Of a DNA stretch of 64,000 nucleotides, positions 27,434-35,551 are shown one piece after another; the stretch's first letter is position 1, and every line of letters starts with the position of its first letter. The notes beneath the pieces are model-generated. The model had not been told where the DNA came from and searched no databases. It saw only the letters and a list, made by a program, of their open reading frames with translations. The stretch lies in contig NZ_JAFLNE010000002.1 in the NCBI RefSeq assembly GCF_017313225.1, forward strand, positions 806,001 to 870,000. Direction: 5' to 3'. Source of the DNA: Allomuricauda sp. CAU 1633. GTDB lineage: Bacteria; Bacteroidota; Bacteroidia; Flavobacteriales; Flavobacteriaceae. Position numbers and translations under genes: made by a program.

Positions 27434-27641
27434 GTGATGATTTGATTTAAGAATTTGGTATTCGTTTTTTGATGTCTTCGCCTTAATGACATTTCAAAAA
27501 AGAAAGGGTTGCATTTGAGGGAGAAAAAAAATAAACAATGAATAGGAGGTGTTCGTTTGGGCAGAGACGTTGTTCGTCTAAGTTTCGGGGAAGTGACCCA
27601 AAAGATTCCCTAAATTCCCTTCATTACCTAATAACAATACA

Positions 27642-28751
27642 ATGAATAGATTTCTTTTAGTGATGGCCTTGGTGCTATCCTTGACCGCATGTACAGAAAA
27701 AAATAAGATTCCGGTTTACGCATGGATTGGAGGCCCAGGTGAGGCTACTGACCAAGAATTGACAGAACAATTTTCAGATTTGAAACAAAAAGGCGTGGAT
27801 GGGTTGATGTACAATGGCGGACATGATCCACAAACCTACAAACGAGTGGGGAAGTTGGTAAAAGCAGCGGGAATGGAGTTTCATACATGGATTCCCACTA
27901 TGGTGCAGGGGGAAAATCCCAAATTGAAGAAAGAGTGGTACGCCATCAACGGGAAGGGGGAATCAGCTTTTGACAAACCTGCCTATGTTCCCCATTATAC
28001 CTTTTTGTGCCCTAGCAAGGAAGGTGTATATAATTTCTTGGCCGATCTCTATGGAAGTGTGGCCGAAATAGAAGAAGTCGATGGTATTCATTTGGATTAC
28101 ATCCGTTTTCCTGATGTGATTCTGGCCCGAGGCCTTTGGGATAAATACGGTTTAGTCATGGATCGCGAATATCCACAGTTTGATTACTGCTATTGCGATG
28201 ATTGCACATCGACTTTTAAGGACAAAACCGGAATTGACATCAAAGAGGCGGAAGATCCATCACAAGTAGCTGAGTGGAAACAATTCCGATATGATTTAAT
28301 TACGAATATGGTCAATCGTTTGGCAGATGTGGTGCATTCCAAGGACAAAAAAATCAATGCCGCTGTTTTTCCAGGCCCTTCCATTGCCAAAAAATTAGTG
28401 CGACAAGATTGGGGCCAATGGAACTTGGATGCCATTTATCCCATGAACTACAATGATTTCTATTTGGAAGGCCCAGAATGGGTTGGGGAGATGGTGAGTG
28501 AAGAGGTGGCCACAGCAAAAAACAATGCTCCGGTGTACAGCGGACTTTTCATTTGTCCAAGACCTGAGAAAAAAGGAAGCGAAAAAGATCCAGAAAACCA
28601 TGGACTACTTCCAGAGGAAATAGGAGCGGCCATTCAAGGTTCCATGGAGAATGGGGCAACCGGGATTTGTTTGTTCACCCCGGGAAGAATGACTGAAGCG
28701 CATTGGGAAGCTTTTGAAGAGGCTATCCACAAAGGGTACAGTGTTAAATAG
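27642..28751 (+). CDS. Putative glycoside hydrolase-like lipoprotein (GHL10/DUF187-type TIM barrel)
   Basis: 369 aa. Lipoprotein signal with LTAC (about 14-17). The TIM-barrel-like body shows WIGGPGEATDQEL, GVDGLMYNGG, EFHTWIPTMV, the hallmark VDGIHLDYIRFPD (about 147-159) and a late LDAIYPMNYNDF. Such GHL10-like proteins are presumed to act on polysaccharides or peptidoglycan, but few have been tested. A CYCDDC cysteine cluster (about 184-189) may bind a metal. Monocistronic, with a terminator right after it. Confidence 0.82.
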   Translation: MNRFLLVMALVLSLTACTEKNKIPVYAWIGGPGEATDQELTEQFSDLKQKGVDGLMYNGGHDPQTYKRVGKLVKAAGMEFHTWIPTMVQGENPKLKKEWYAINGKGESAFDKPAYVPHYTFLCPSKEGVYNFLADLYGSVAEIEEVDGIHLDYIRFPDVILARGLWDKYGLVMDREYPQFDYCYCDDCTSTFKDKTGIDIKEAEDPSQVAEWKQFRYDLITNMVNRLADVVHSKDKKINAAVFPGPSIAKKLVRQDWGQWNLDAIYPMNYNDFYLEGPEWVGEMVSEEVATAKNNAPVYSGLFICPRPEKKGSEKDPENHGLLPEEIGAAIQGSMENGATGICLFTPGRMTEAHWEAFEEAIHKGYSVK

Positions 28752-28772
28752 TTGTTTAATTATTGAGTGTTC

Positions 28773-28798
28773 GCCCGGCAATCGATTGGTTGTCGGGC
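28773..28798 (+). terminator. Terminator of the GHL10-like gene
   Basis: A 9-bp stem (28773-28781 with 28790-28798, one G-U pair) followed by a run of eight or more T residues. Confidence 0.87.
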
Positions 28799-28809
28799 TT
28801 TTTTTTGAT

Positions 28810-28838
28810 ACAACTCATCCTACCAAAACAACAATTCG
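28810..28838 (+). promoter_or_regulatory. 29-bp motif, copy 1 (upstream of the LytS-type kinase)
   Basis: ACAACTCATCC, a variable 4-base stretch, then AAAACAACAATTCG. A second copy with 23 of 29 identical positions and no gaps stands at 30415-30443 before the first stand-alone 2TM gene. A candidate binding site for the LytTR regulator encoded at 31823 (inference). Confidence 0.5.
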
Positions 28839-28914
28839 GTCATTCTTTCTTTCCAAAAGTCTTTCTTTTGGGCACTTTTGGTGCATCAATCAAAGAATCA
28901 TCAGTCAAGACCAT

Positions 28915-28965
28915 AAAAAGGGCGTGGAAACTTTTTGCTAATTTTAGCGGGTGTACGCCCTTTTT
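28915..28965 (+). terminator. Leader hairpin or attenuator before the LytS-type kinase gene
   Basis: A perfect 11-bp inverted repeat: AAAAAGGGCGT at 28915-28925 and ACGCCCTTTTT at 28955-28965, with a 29-base loop, ends in five T residues 35 bases before the kinase ATG. It looks like a terminator inside the leader, so it may be an attenuator or the end of a short RNA starting near the 28810 motif. Confidence 0.5.
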
Positions 28966-28999
28966 CATGTAAAAGAAAACGCGGTTAAGAATACCAAGA

Positions 29000-30343
29000 A
29001 TGGAAAAAGCAATCAAATATATTGGCAAACTATTATCCGTAGCCATATTGGTTGGTCTTGTTTTGGCGACCATTTTTATTGGATTGGAAGCACTTTCAGG
29101 CGGGGATGTGGCTTTTGATGCCAACATGATGCGCGAGGTGGGGTATTATATTTTTTACTCCATTGTACTTACATTTCTCAACAGTTTTTATTACGACTAC
29201 ATAAACCAGAAAGTGACATGGAAGCGATATGCCAAATATCGTTTGGTGATAAGTGGTTTTGGAGGTGTTCTTGTGACCATGCTGGGTATTTTATGGATTA
29301 GAATCGTTGTGGGGTTAGGTTTTGAAGGAAAGGACTGGGAAACCTTTGTGCAAGGCGAGGAGCCTGCATTTTATGTCGTGGCCCTGTTGATTACCATGGT
29401 AGTCTCTGTTTTTTTTCATGCCGTATATTTCTATAAGAATTGGCAAGAAAAGCGGGTCAAGGAGCAAAAAATTATTGCTGGGACGGCATCGGCACGGTTT
29501 GATGCCTTGAAGAATCAATTGGATCCCCATTTTTTGTTCAACAGCTTAAATGTACTCACCAGTCTTATTGAGGAGGACCCGGACCAGGCCCAACGGTTCA
29601 CCACATCCCTTTCCAAAGTGTATCGGTATGTATTGGAGCAGAAGAACAAGGATTTGGTCACTGTGGATGAGGAACTCAATTTTGCCAGAACCTATGTTCG
29701 GCTCTTAAAAATGCGATTTGAAGACAGTATCATTTTCGAAATTCCAGAGAATTGTTCCATCCCAGATGCTAAAATTGTTCCGCTTTCCTTGCAATTGCTA
29801 CTGGAAAATGCCGTGAAGCACAATGTGGTGACTGTTTCCAGACCATTGCACATTAAAGTTTTTGAGCAAGATGGAATGCTGGTAGTGAGCAATAATCTTC
29901 AAGAGAAACAAGTGGTAAAGAAAAGTAGTGGTGTGGGGCTGCAGAACATCAAACAGCGCTACAATATTTTAACAGACCGTGAAGTGGACATAGCAAAGAA
30001 CGCACTAGACTTTAGTGTTTCTCTGCCCATGCTCACCCAACAAGTGTCCGCAACGGAGACCCAGCAGAGCTATATTGAAGAAAAGCGATATGCCAAGGCC
30101 AAGGAACATGTAAAGGCCATTAAGGAGTTCTACAGTAATTTAATAGCCTATTGTGTTGTGATTCCGTTTTTGTGGTGGATCAATTTAAAGACCACGGATT
30201 TTCTTTGGGCATTTTTTCCAAGCATAGGCTGGGGCTTTGGGGTTTTGGCCCATGGTATGGAAGCTTTTGGGTACAATCCGTTGTGGGGCAAACGCTGGCA
30301 GGAACGAAAGATCCAAGAACTTATGGATAGCGAGGATTTTTGA
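29000..30343 (+). CDS. LytS-type sensor histidine kinase with C-terminal 2TM domain
   Basis: 447 aa. Four N-terminal membrane segments (about 8-32, 45-65, 83-105 and 122-145), a His_kinase domain with the phospho-accepting H177 in LDPHFLFNSLNVL, and an ATPase part with LLLENAVKHN and SGVGLQNIKQRY. The C-terminal part (about 357-447) is a 2TM domain: a basic helix, two membrane spans and a closing WQERKIQELM. The same domain recurs as four separate genes just downstream. Its partner is the LytTR regulator at 31823. Confidence 0.9.
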   Translation: MEKAIKYIGKLLSVAILVGLVLATIFIGLEALSGGDVAFDANMMREVGYYIFYSIVLTFLNSFYYDYINQKVTWKRYAKYRLVISGFGGVLVTMLGILWIRIVVGLGFEGKDWETFVQGEEPAFYVVALLITMVVSVFFHAVYFYKNWQEKRVKEQKIIAGTASARFDALKNQLDPHFLFNSLNVLTSLIEEDPDQAQRFTTSLSKVYRYVLEQKNKDLVTVDEELNFARTYVRLLKMRFEDSIIFEIPENCSIPDAKIVPLSLQLLLENAVKHNVVTVSRPLHIKVFEQDGMLVVSNNLQEKQVVKKSSGVGLQNIKQRYNILTDREVDIAKNALDFSVSLPMLTQQVSATETQQSYIEEKRYAKAKEHVKAIKEFYSNLIAYCVVIPFLWWINLKTTDFLWAFFPSIGWGFGVLAHGMEAFGYNPLWGKRWQERKIQELMDSEDF

Positions 30344-30350
30344 TTTTTTG

Positions 30351-30378
30351 GACAAGAGACAAGAGATAAGAGACAAAC
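30351..30378. repeat. Four 7-bp tandem repeats (GACAAGA type)
   Basis: Units GACAAGA, GACAAGA, GATAAGA and GACAAAC lie directly after the kinase stop. The third unit has one change and the fourth two. Role unknown; it may be slippage-derived. Confidence 0.6.
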
Positions 30379-30414
30379 CTTTTACCATTCAACCCTTAAC
30401 CCATATTTTCCACC

Positions 30415-30443
30415 ACAATTCATCCCTAAAAAACAACAGTTCG
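30415..30443 (+). promoter_or_regulatory. 29-bp motif, copy 2 (upstream of the first stand-alone 2TM gene)
   Basis: ACAATTCATCC, a variable stretch, then AAAACAACAGTTCG: the ungapped partner of the motif at 28810-28838. It stands 75 bases before the ATG at 30518, consistent with an internal regulated promoter. The binder is not shown by the sequence. Confidence 0.5.
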
Positions 30444-30517
30444 CGAAACTACTTTTTCCAAAGCACTATCGTATTCCGAATTTTGAAGTGTAATCAAAAA
30501 ACTAAATCCAATCAGTT

Positions 30518-30796
30518 ATGGAAAACTTAGATGAAATCAGGTATATTAAAGCAAAAGAGCAGGTTGAAAAGATTAAATCCTTTTATTCGAGTCTATTGGC
30601 CTATTGCATTGTAATTCCAATTTTAGCCTATGTAAACTATAGGACCACCAATTTTCCTTGGGCGATATTTCCGGCCATGGGTTGGGGAATTGGACTTGTA
30701 TTTCTTTGGATGTGTGCCAAGGGTTACAATCCCATTTTGGGAAAAGATTGGGAAGACCGTAAGATTCAGGAACTTATGAAGGACAAAAATTTTTAA
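30518..30796 (+). CDS. 2TM domain-containing protein, copy 1
   Basis: 92 aa, all 2TM domain: helix YIKAKEQVEKIKSFYSSLLAY, two membrane spans around a short NYRTTNFPWA loop, GWGIGLVFLWM, and closing DWEDRKIQELM. Closest by eye to the C-terminal domain of the kinase, so it probably arose by duplication of that domain. Small membrane proteins of this family are often encoded beside LytTR systems in Flavobacteriia; function unknown. Confidence 0.88.
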   Translation: MENLDEIRYIKAKEQVEKIKSFYSSLLAYCIVIPILAYVNYRTTNFPWAIFPAMGWGIGLVFLWMCAKGYNPILGKDWEDRKIQELMKDKNF

Positions 30797-30835
30797 CAAT
30801 GCCTATATTTAGGAATGCTATAGAAAACAAGACAC

Positions 30836-31138
30836 ATGGAAAATTTAGATAAAGAAAGCAAGTACATGAGGGCAAAAGAGCGGGTTGATGAACTTAAAAA
30901 GTTCTATGCCAACCTGTGGTCCTACATATTGGTCATTTCGGTGCTGGCCTTGATCAACTACCTTACCAATAAATTTAGCTATATGTGGTTTTTATGGGCT
31001 GCATTTGGCTGGGGAATCGGAGTCTTTTTTCATGCCGTGGGTACGTTTAACCTGAATCCATTCTTTGGAAAAGGCTGGGAGGAGAGAAAGATAAGAGAGT
31101 TTATGATAGAAGATGAAAAAACAAAAAAATGGAAATGA
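30836..31138 (+). CDS. 2TM domain-containing protein, copy 2
   Basis: 100 aa with the same plan: MRAKERVDELKKFYANLWSY, first span, LINYLTNKFSYMWFLWA, GWGIGVFFHAV, and GWEERKIREFM followed by an acidic-basic tail. It begins 39 bases after copy 1 and ends just before copy 3, so the genes form a tight operon. Confidence 0.88.
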   Translation: MENLDKESKYMRAKERVDELKKFYANLWSYILVISVLALINYLTNKFSYMWFLWAAFGWGIGVFFHAVGTFNLNPFFGKGWEERKIREFMIEDEKTKKWK

Positions 31139-31140
31139 TC

Positions 31141-31446
31141 ATGGAAAATTTGGAAAAAGACAAATATAAGAGGGCCAAAAAGCGGGTGGAAGAAATGAAG
31201 GGGTTTTACATTCACCTCTCCGTCTATCTTGTGATCAATGTGTTTATTCTGGTCAACATTTATCTGCATTCTGATTATTTTTGGCAGTGGCCCCATTTTA
31301 TCACTCCATTTGCTTGGGGCATTGGTTTGGCCATGCATGGGGCAAAGGTGTTTGGATACAATCTGATATTTGGAAAAGACTGGGAGGAAAGGCAAATCCA
31401 AAAGTATATTGATAAAGATAAAAAAGACGCAGATAAGTACGTGTAG
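31141..31446 (+). CDS. 2TM domain-containing protein, copy 3
   Basis: 101 aa. The ATG at 31141 is chosen over in-frame ATGs at 31129 and 31135 because it gives MENLEKDKYKRAKKRV, aligned with the starts of copies 1 and 2 (MENLDE, MENLDK), and avoids overlapping copy 2. It has the 2TM core with GIGLAMHGAKVFGYN and DWEERQIQKY. Confidence 0.85.
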   Translation: MENLEKDKYKRAKKRVEEMKGFYIHLSVYLVINVFILVNIYLHSDYFWQWPHFITPFAWGIGLAMHGAKVFGYNLIFGKDWEERQIQKYIDKDKKDADKYV

Positions 31447-31455
31447 CCTATCAAT

Positions 31456-31788
31456 ATGGAAGACGTGGAAAACAAATACACTAAGGCGACCAAGCGGGTC
31501 AAGGAGCTTAAAGATTTTTATAGACACCTAAAAATCTTTTTCATCATAAATGCCATTCTGTATCTTTTTAAAGCTGGGGTGTTGCAGCAGTTCCTTCCAG
31601 AAGATATCTATTTAAAACCCTACTATTTTAATTGGGTAGACGCCCATTTGGTCATTTGGATTTTAATACTGGCGATTCATGCAGGATTTTTGTTCCGACA
31701 TAAATTACCTTTCTTGCAAAAATGGGAGGAACGGCAAATCCAGAAGTACATGGAAAAGGAAGAGCATGAAAAAAGGAGGTATAAATAA
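31456..31788 (+). CDS. 2TM domain-containing protein, copy 4 (diverged)
   Basis: 110 aa. Start MEDVENKYTKATKRVKELK and closing KWEERQIQKYM keep the family pattern. The loop between the membrane spans is longer, and the GWGIG-type second-span start is replaced by WVDAHLVIWILIL. It starts 9 bases after copy 3 and is followed 34 bases later by the LytTR regulator. Confidence 0.85.
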   Translation: MEDVENKYTKATKRVKELKDFYRHLKIFFIINAILYLFKAGVLQQFLPEDIYLKPYYFNWVDAHLVIWILILAIHAGFLFRHKLPFLQKWEERQIQKYMEKEEHEKRRYK

Positions 31789-31822
31789 TACTATTTCAAG
31801 AAACAAATAATAACCAAAGGAA

Positions 31823-32578
31823 ATGAACGTAATCATCATTGAAGATGAAAAACCGGCTGCAAGACGTTTGAGTCGGTTGTTGGCGGAACTGGATGTAGAG
31901 GTGTCCACCATGTTGCACTCCGTGGATGAATCCATTGAGTGGTTCCAGAACAACCCCCAACCGGACCTTATCTTTTTGGACATTCAATTATCCGATGGTC
32001 TGTCGTTTGAAATTTTTGATGTGGTCGACGTTACAAGCGCCATCATTTTCACCACTGCTTTTGACGAATATGCCCTCCAAGCATTCAAGCTTAATAGCAT
32101 TGATTATTTGTTGAAACCCATCGATGATGAAGACCTCGAAAAGGCCGTGAAAAAGTACCAGAATTTTAAACCCGAAAACCAAAAAATTTCGGTGGATTTC
32201 AATGACATTAAAAAGCTCTTGGTAGACCCTTTGGAGCGAGAATACAAAAAACGATTTACGGTAAAAGTGGGGCAGCATTTAAAAATTGTAAATGCTGATG
32301 ATGTGGAATGTTTCTATTCAGAGAATAAGGGAACCTATGCTGCAACTTCCGATGGAAGAAATTATCTGCTCGATACCACCTTGGAACAGTTGGAGGAGGA
32401 GTTGTCCCCAAAAGTTTTTTTTAGGGTGAGCAGAAAGTTTTATGTCAACGTTAGCCACATAAAAGATATCATTTCTTACACCAATTCAAGGCTTCAAATC
32501 AAAACAAATCGCTTTAATGAGCAAGAAATCATCGTGAGTAGGGAGCGGGTAAAGGACTTTAAGCTTTGGTTAGAATAA
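31823..32578 (+). CDS. LytTR family response regulator
   Basis: 251 aa. Receiver domain (1-120) with the acidic pocket EDE (7-9), phospho-accepting D53 in FLDIQLSDG and the KPI motif; LytTR DNA-binding domain (about 140-250) with VECFYSENKGTYAATSDGR and FFRVSRKFYVNVSHIKDI. It is the natural partner of the LytS-type kinase at 29000, placed at the end of the same operon. The repeated 29-bp motifs upstream in the operon are candidate self-regulatory sites. Confidence 0.93.
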   Translation: MNVIIIEDEKPAARRLSRLLAELDVEVSTMLHSVDESIEWFQNNPQPDLIFLDIQLSDGLSFEIFDVVDVTSAIIFTTAFDEYALQAFKLNSIDYLLKPIDDEDLEKAVKKYQNFKPENQKISVDFNDIKKLLVDPLEREYKKRFTVKVGQHLKIVNADDVECFYSENKGTYAATSDGRNYLLDTTLEQLEEELSPKVFFRVSRKFYVNVSHIKDIISYTNSRLQIKTNRFNEQEIIVSRERVKDFKLWLE

Positions 32579-32618
32579 TTATGAATAATAAACTGAAAAC
32601 CAATTATATAAAATATAA

Positions 32619-32655
32619 AAAAACTCACTATAAATTTCTCTTATAGTAGGTTTTT
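32619..32655. terminator. Bidirectional terminator after the LytS/2TM/LytTR operon
   Basis: Arms at 32619-32633 and 32641-32655 pair at 13 of 15 positions, with A-rich and T-rich outer ends. It can serve the LytTR gene and the convergent LETM1-like gene. Confidence 0.7.
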
Positions 32656-32668
32656 GGGCTGAAAAAGG

Positions 32669-33859
32669 CTAATCTTTCTCAACTCGGTTGTCATCAAAAG
32701 CGGATGGAAGCAATTTAGGAATCAGTTTAATGAAAATGGGCAGCAAAACAGCTCCGCCTGGTAACATGAAAATGGCCAAAGAGGGAATGCTTTTAAAAAT
32801 ATCCAACAGTTGGTTTTGAACTTTTTTCTTCTCTTTTGCACTTAAATCCTTTACGGTCGACTTAGATAAAAGTGCCAAAAGTTCCCTACTTTCCATAAGC
32901 TCTTTTTTGAGTCTTTTGCTGTTTCTGAGAATAAGTTTGCTCACATTTTTGGACATACCATCATAGAATTGAACGGCTAAATTTTTATCATTCAGGTAGG
33001 CGATTTTATCCTTGTTGTCATCAAAAAATTTCTTCACAAAATTTAGCTCAGATTCCACCTCGTTTTCGGACTTTCCCAAGTCTTTTCCAAGACCAAAAAT
33101 ATAGTCAGATTCTGTGTAGTCCAAAGACTTGTCTTCCCAGATGGTCAAGCAGGCCATATCCAGAAAATAATCCTTTTCAATTTTGGTGAAATTCTTACTG
33201 AACAGATCACGGTATGTGCCATCAAATTTTGCTTCATCCAAATCCACATAGGTTAGGGAAGAGGCCAAAAGTTGTATCAATTTGGCATCCTTTTCATGGG
33301 TCTCTTTTGAATTTAGGGCATGATATGCAATGTTTATGGTCACATACTCCAAGAGTTGACCGTGTTCCATCATGGAAATTTTTCCTTGCAAATAGACCCT
33401 AAATATCAGTATGTCCACATAGAGTAGGGAATTGGTAAGACTGTTTCCAAAGGCACGATTAAATGCATTTCCACCCAAATAAATACGGGAATCAATCAGT
33501 TTTTCCAACTGCGATTCTGTTTTGGAACCGCTCAAAATTTTGTTCAGAAATGAAATTCGACCCACTTCCAATGCTTGGTAGTACTCAAAAATGGTGTTTA
33601 CAAAATCAGTGAAATTGTGATTTTCCTTTTCAAATTGAAAGGTAAAGTAAAGCGCAGTGAGCAAATTTATTTTGGCAATCTCATCTTCACTAAGGGTATG
33701 TTCCACTTCAATAAAGGAAGGAATATCTAAATGTACCCCATAGACAAACCCATTCCTTTTAAGTTCTTGATACAAGCTCTCAAAATCTGGAAAAATTCCG
33801 GTCTTCTTATCAACAAGGTGACCAAACTTGTTAATCCATCCAGAAGCAGAAGGGTTCAT
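32669..33859 (-). CDS. LETM1-related protein (flavobacterial biofilm-associated type)
   Basis: 396 aa. The C-terminal end (about 345-390: LLDIFKSIPSLAIFMLPGG followed by AVLLPIFIKLIPKLLPSAF) matches the membrane and start-of-domain segment of mitochondrial LETM1 proteins. The remaining 340 residues are helical and charged, without a signal peptide. Similar proteins in Flavobacteriia carry the name LETM1-related biofilm-associated protein; the mechanism is not known. Monocistronic. Confidence 0.8.
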   Translation of the reverse strand: MNPSASGWINKFGHLVDKKTGIFPDFESLYQELKRNGFVYGVHLDIPSFIEVEHTLSEDEIAKINLLTALYFTFQFEKENHNFTDFVNTIFEYYQALEVGRISFLNKILSGSKTESQLEKLIDSRIYLGGNAFNRAFGNSLTNSLLYVDILIFRVYLQGKISMMEHGQLLEYVTINIAYHALNSKETHEKDAKLIQLLASSLTYVDLDEAKFDGTYRDLFSKNFTKIEKDYFLDMACLTIWEDKSLDYTESDYIFGLGKDLGKSENEVESELNFVKKFFDDNKDKIAYLNDKNLAVQFYDGMSKNVSKLILRNSKRLKKELMESRELLALLSKSTVKDLSAKEKKKVQNQLLDIFKSIPSLAIFMLPGGAVLLPIFIKLIPKLLPSAFDDNRVEKD

Positions 33860-34027
33860 AGCATTTTATTTGCAGGTCAAAGTAACACAAATTACGCGAC
33901 TTTTTATGAACCATGCGCAATTACAGCATTATCATTTCATTAAGATTTTTTTAACAATTAAAAACCAAACCGCTCTTTCAAAGGTTCCGTAGGTAGGGGT
34001 GTAGGAAACATATAAAAACAGATAACA

Positions 34028-34720
34028 ATGAAAAAAACAACAAAAATTGCAATGGGATTGGGCGTATTGGCTCTTTTGGCCATTGCATTGGTATCAGCAG
34101 ATCACATTGATGCACCATCAGCAGCAGGTTCCACGGCGGACATAGCCGATTTCTATGCCTTTGAGCCCAGTGAGGGCTCGGACAATACGGTATTTGTGGT
34201 GGACGTACAATCTGATGTGCTGCCCGATTTGGCCTATGGTTCCTTTGACGAGGATGTATTGACAGAGATCAATATTGATTTGGACGGAGATTTAGTAGAA
34301 GACCAAGTAATTCAGGCTATCGCAAGAGATGGTAGAATGTACTTTTTTGGACCGACCAGTCCTGATCAGACAGGATTGAACAGTCAAGTGCTTGTAGATT
34401 ATCCATTGGGAGATGTACAAATTTCCGGTTCAACCCCAACGGTGGAGACCACATCGGATGGGGTGTCTCTGTTTGCAGGCCCTAGACAGGATCCTTTCTT
34501 TTTCGATTTCTTCCAGTTCAATGCCGTAATCTCTCCTGAAACGGATTCAGCCCCACGTGGATTTCTCCCACCCGAAGAAGCAGCCGACACTTTTGATGGC
34601 GCAAACACCTTGTCCATCATTGTAGAAATTCCCAACAGTATGTTGGGAGCGCCAACGGCTACAAACGCCTTGGGACTTTCAGTATACAAAACTTGGGTAA
34701 CCACAAACAGAAAGCAATAA
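34028..34720 (+). CDS. DUF4331 domain-containing exported protein
   Basis: 230 aa with an N-terminal signal or anchor (KIAMGLGVLALLAIALVSA). DUF4331 features: DHIDAPSA..STADIADFYAFEP right after the signal, DPFFFDFFQFN in the middle and a late NTLSIIVEIPNSML. Function is unknown; the His/Asp-rich start of the mature protein suggests metal binding. First gene of a three-gene row with a second DUF4331 lipoprotein and a TPR lipoprotein. The 168 bases upstream hold no gene. Confidence 0.87.
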   Translation: MKKTTKIAMGLGVLALLAIALVSADHIDAPSAAGSTADIADFYAFEPSEGSDNTVFVVDVQSDVLPDLAYGSFDEDVLTEINIDLDGDLVEDQVIQAIARDGRMYFFGPTSPDQTGLNSQVLVDYPLGDVQISGSTPTVETTSDGVSLFAGPRQDPFFFDFFQFNAVISPETDSAPRGFLPPEEAADTFDGANTLSIIVEIPNSMLGAPTATNALGLSVYKTWVTTNRKQ

Positions 34721-34741
34721 ACTTCTAAAAAAGAAAAGAAC

Positions 34742-35485
34742 ATGAAACTACAACATATAACATACGTAATGGCCTTGATGCTAACAATAGGTTTGGCAAC
34801 GGGATGCAGCAATGATGACGAATCTCCGGACTATTCTGGTATGGACGACGACATGATGGTGGATGATGACATGATGATGGATGACGATGACATGATGGGA
34901 ACCGATTTTACAGGAACCTATGCCCAGGTTGATCATTTGGGTCGTCCCGGAATCAATACTACGCTTAGCTTTGATATGGAGGGTGAACCTAGCGTAAAGG
35001 ATGCGCACAACACCACTATTCCATCTGAAATGGGAACTACTTTCCAAGCAGGTTTTCAGGCACGATTAGAACAGTATCATGATGTTTATGCGCTTAAATT
35101 GGGCCTTGATCCAGCGGATGTAGACTATGAGAACAACATTTTAGGATTGGATGCAGCCACACTTACAACAGTATTGGCAGCAGATGTCTTGGAGGTTGCC
35201 CCAGATTTACCTACTACATATTTTGACCCCGGTACGGATTTCGACAATGACGGCAGAATCTTGGTGCCAGATGGTGACGAAGTGGCCCTTACCGGCAGAC
35301 ATCCCAATGATGATATTATTGATGTTTCTCTGATCTTGTTTTTTGGTGGAGCCGAAGGTGATCGCTTTAGCGGTCAAGATTTGGATGACGATGGAATGGC
35401 AGATTTGCCGAGACTTACCTCAGATGGGGTTGGGCTTACAGCAAATATATCTACAACTTTCCCGTATTTGGGAGATCCTGAGTAA
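34742..35485 (+). CDS. DUF4331-like lipoprotein with a Met/Asp-rich linker
   Basis: 247 aa. Lipoprotein signal with ATGC (about 19-22). A linker of almost only Asp and Met (about 34-53: DDDMMVDDDMMMDDDDMM) connects it to a body with AQVDHLGRPGINTT, a DUF4331-type motif, and a calcium-site-like DFDNDGRILVPDGDE. It begins 21 bases after the first DUF4331 gene. The linker is encoded by a GATGAC/ATGATG simple repeat. Met-rich segments can bind Cu(I), but that is only a possibility here. Confidence 0.82.
   Translation: MKLQHITYVMALMLTIGLATGCSNDDESPDYSGMDDDMMVDDDMMMDDDDMMGTDFTGTYAQVDHLGRPGINTTLSFDMEGEPSVKDAHNTTIPSEMGTTFQAGFQARLEQYHDVYALKLGLDPADVDYENNILGLDAATLTTVLAADVLEVAPDLPTTYFDPGTDFDNDGRILVPDGDEVALTGRHPNDDIIDVSLILFFGGAEGDRFSGQDLDDDGMADLPRLTSDGVGLTANISTTFPYLGDPE
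34841..34897 (+). repeat. GATGAC/ATGATG simple repeat inside the DUF4331-like lipoprotein gene
   Basis: About 57 bases built from GAC/GAT and ATG codons, coding the Asp/Met linker. The length is in frame. Such repeats can expand or shrink by slippage. Confidence 0.75.
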
Positions 35486-35503
35486 TTGCTATGAAAAGGA
35501 GTG

Positions 35504-35524
35504 GGGAGAGGCTTGTCCTCTCCC
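35504..35524 (+). terminator. Terminator between the DUF4331-like and TPR genes
   Basis: A perfect 8-bp stem GGGAGAGG/CCTCTCCC with loop CTTGT, followed by TTTTTT. It may only attenuate, since the TPR gene begins 28 bases later. Confidence 0.82.
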
Positions 35525-35551
35525 TTTTTTAAACAACAACACAATTCAATT

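Noticed and set aside
30344..30378. GACAAGA tandem units as a regulatory array
   Set aside because: Only four units, two of them imperfect, placed directly after a stop codon; no evidence beyond the repetition itself.
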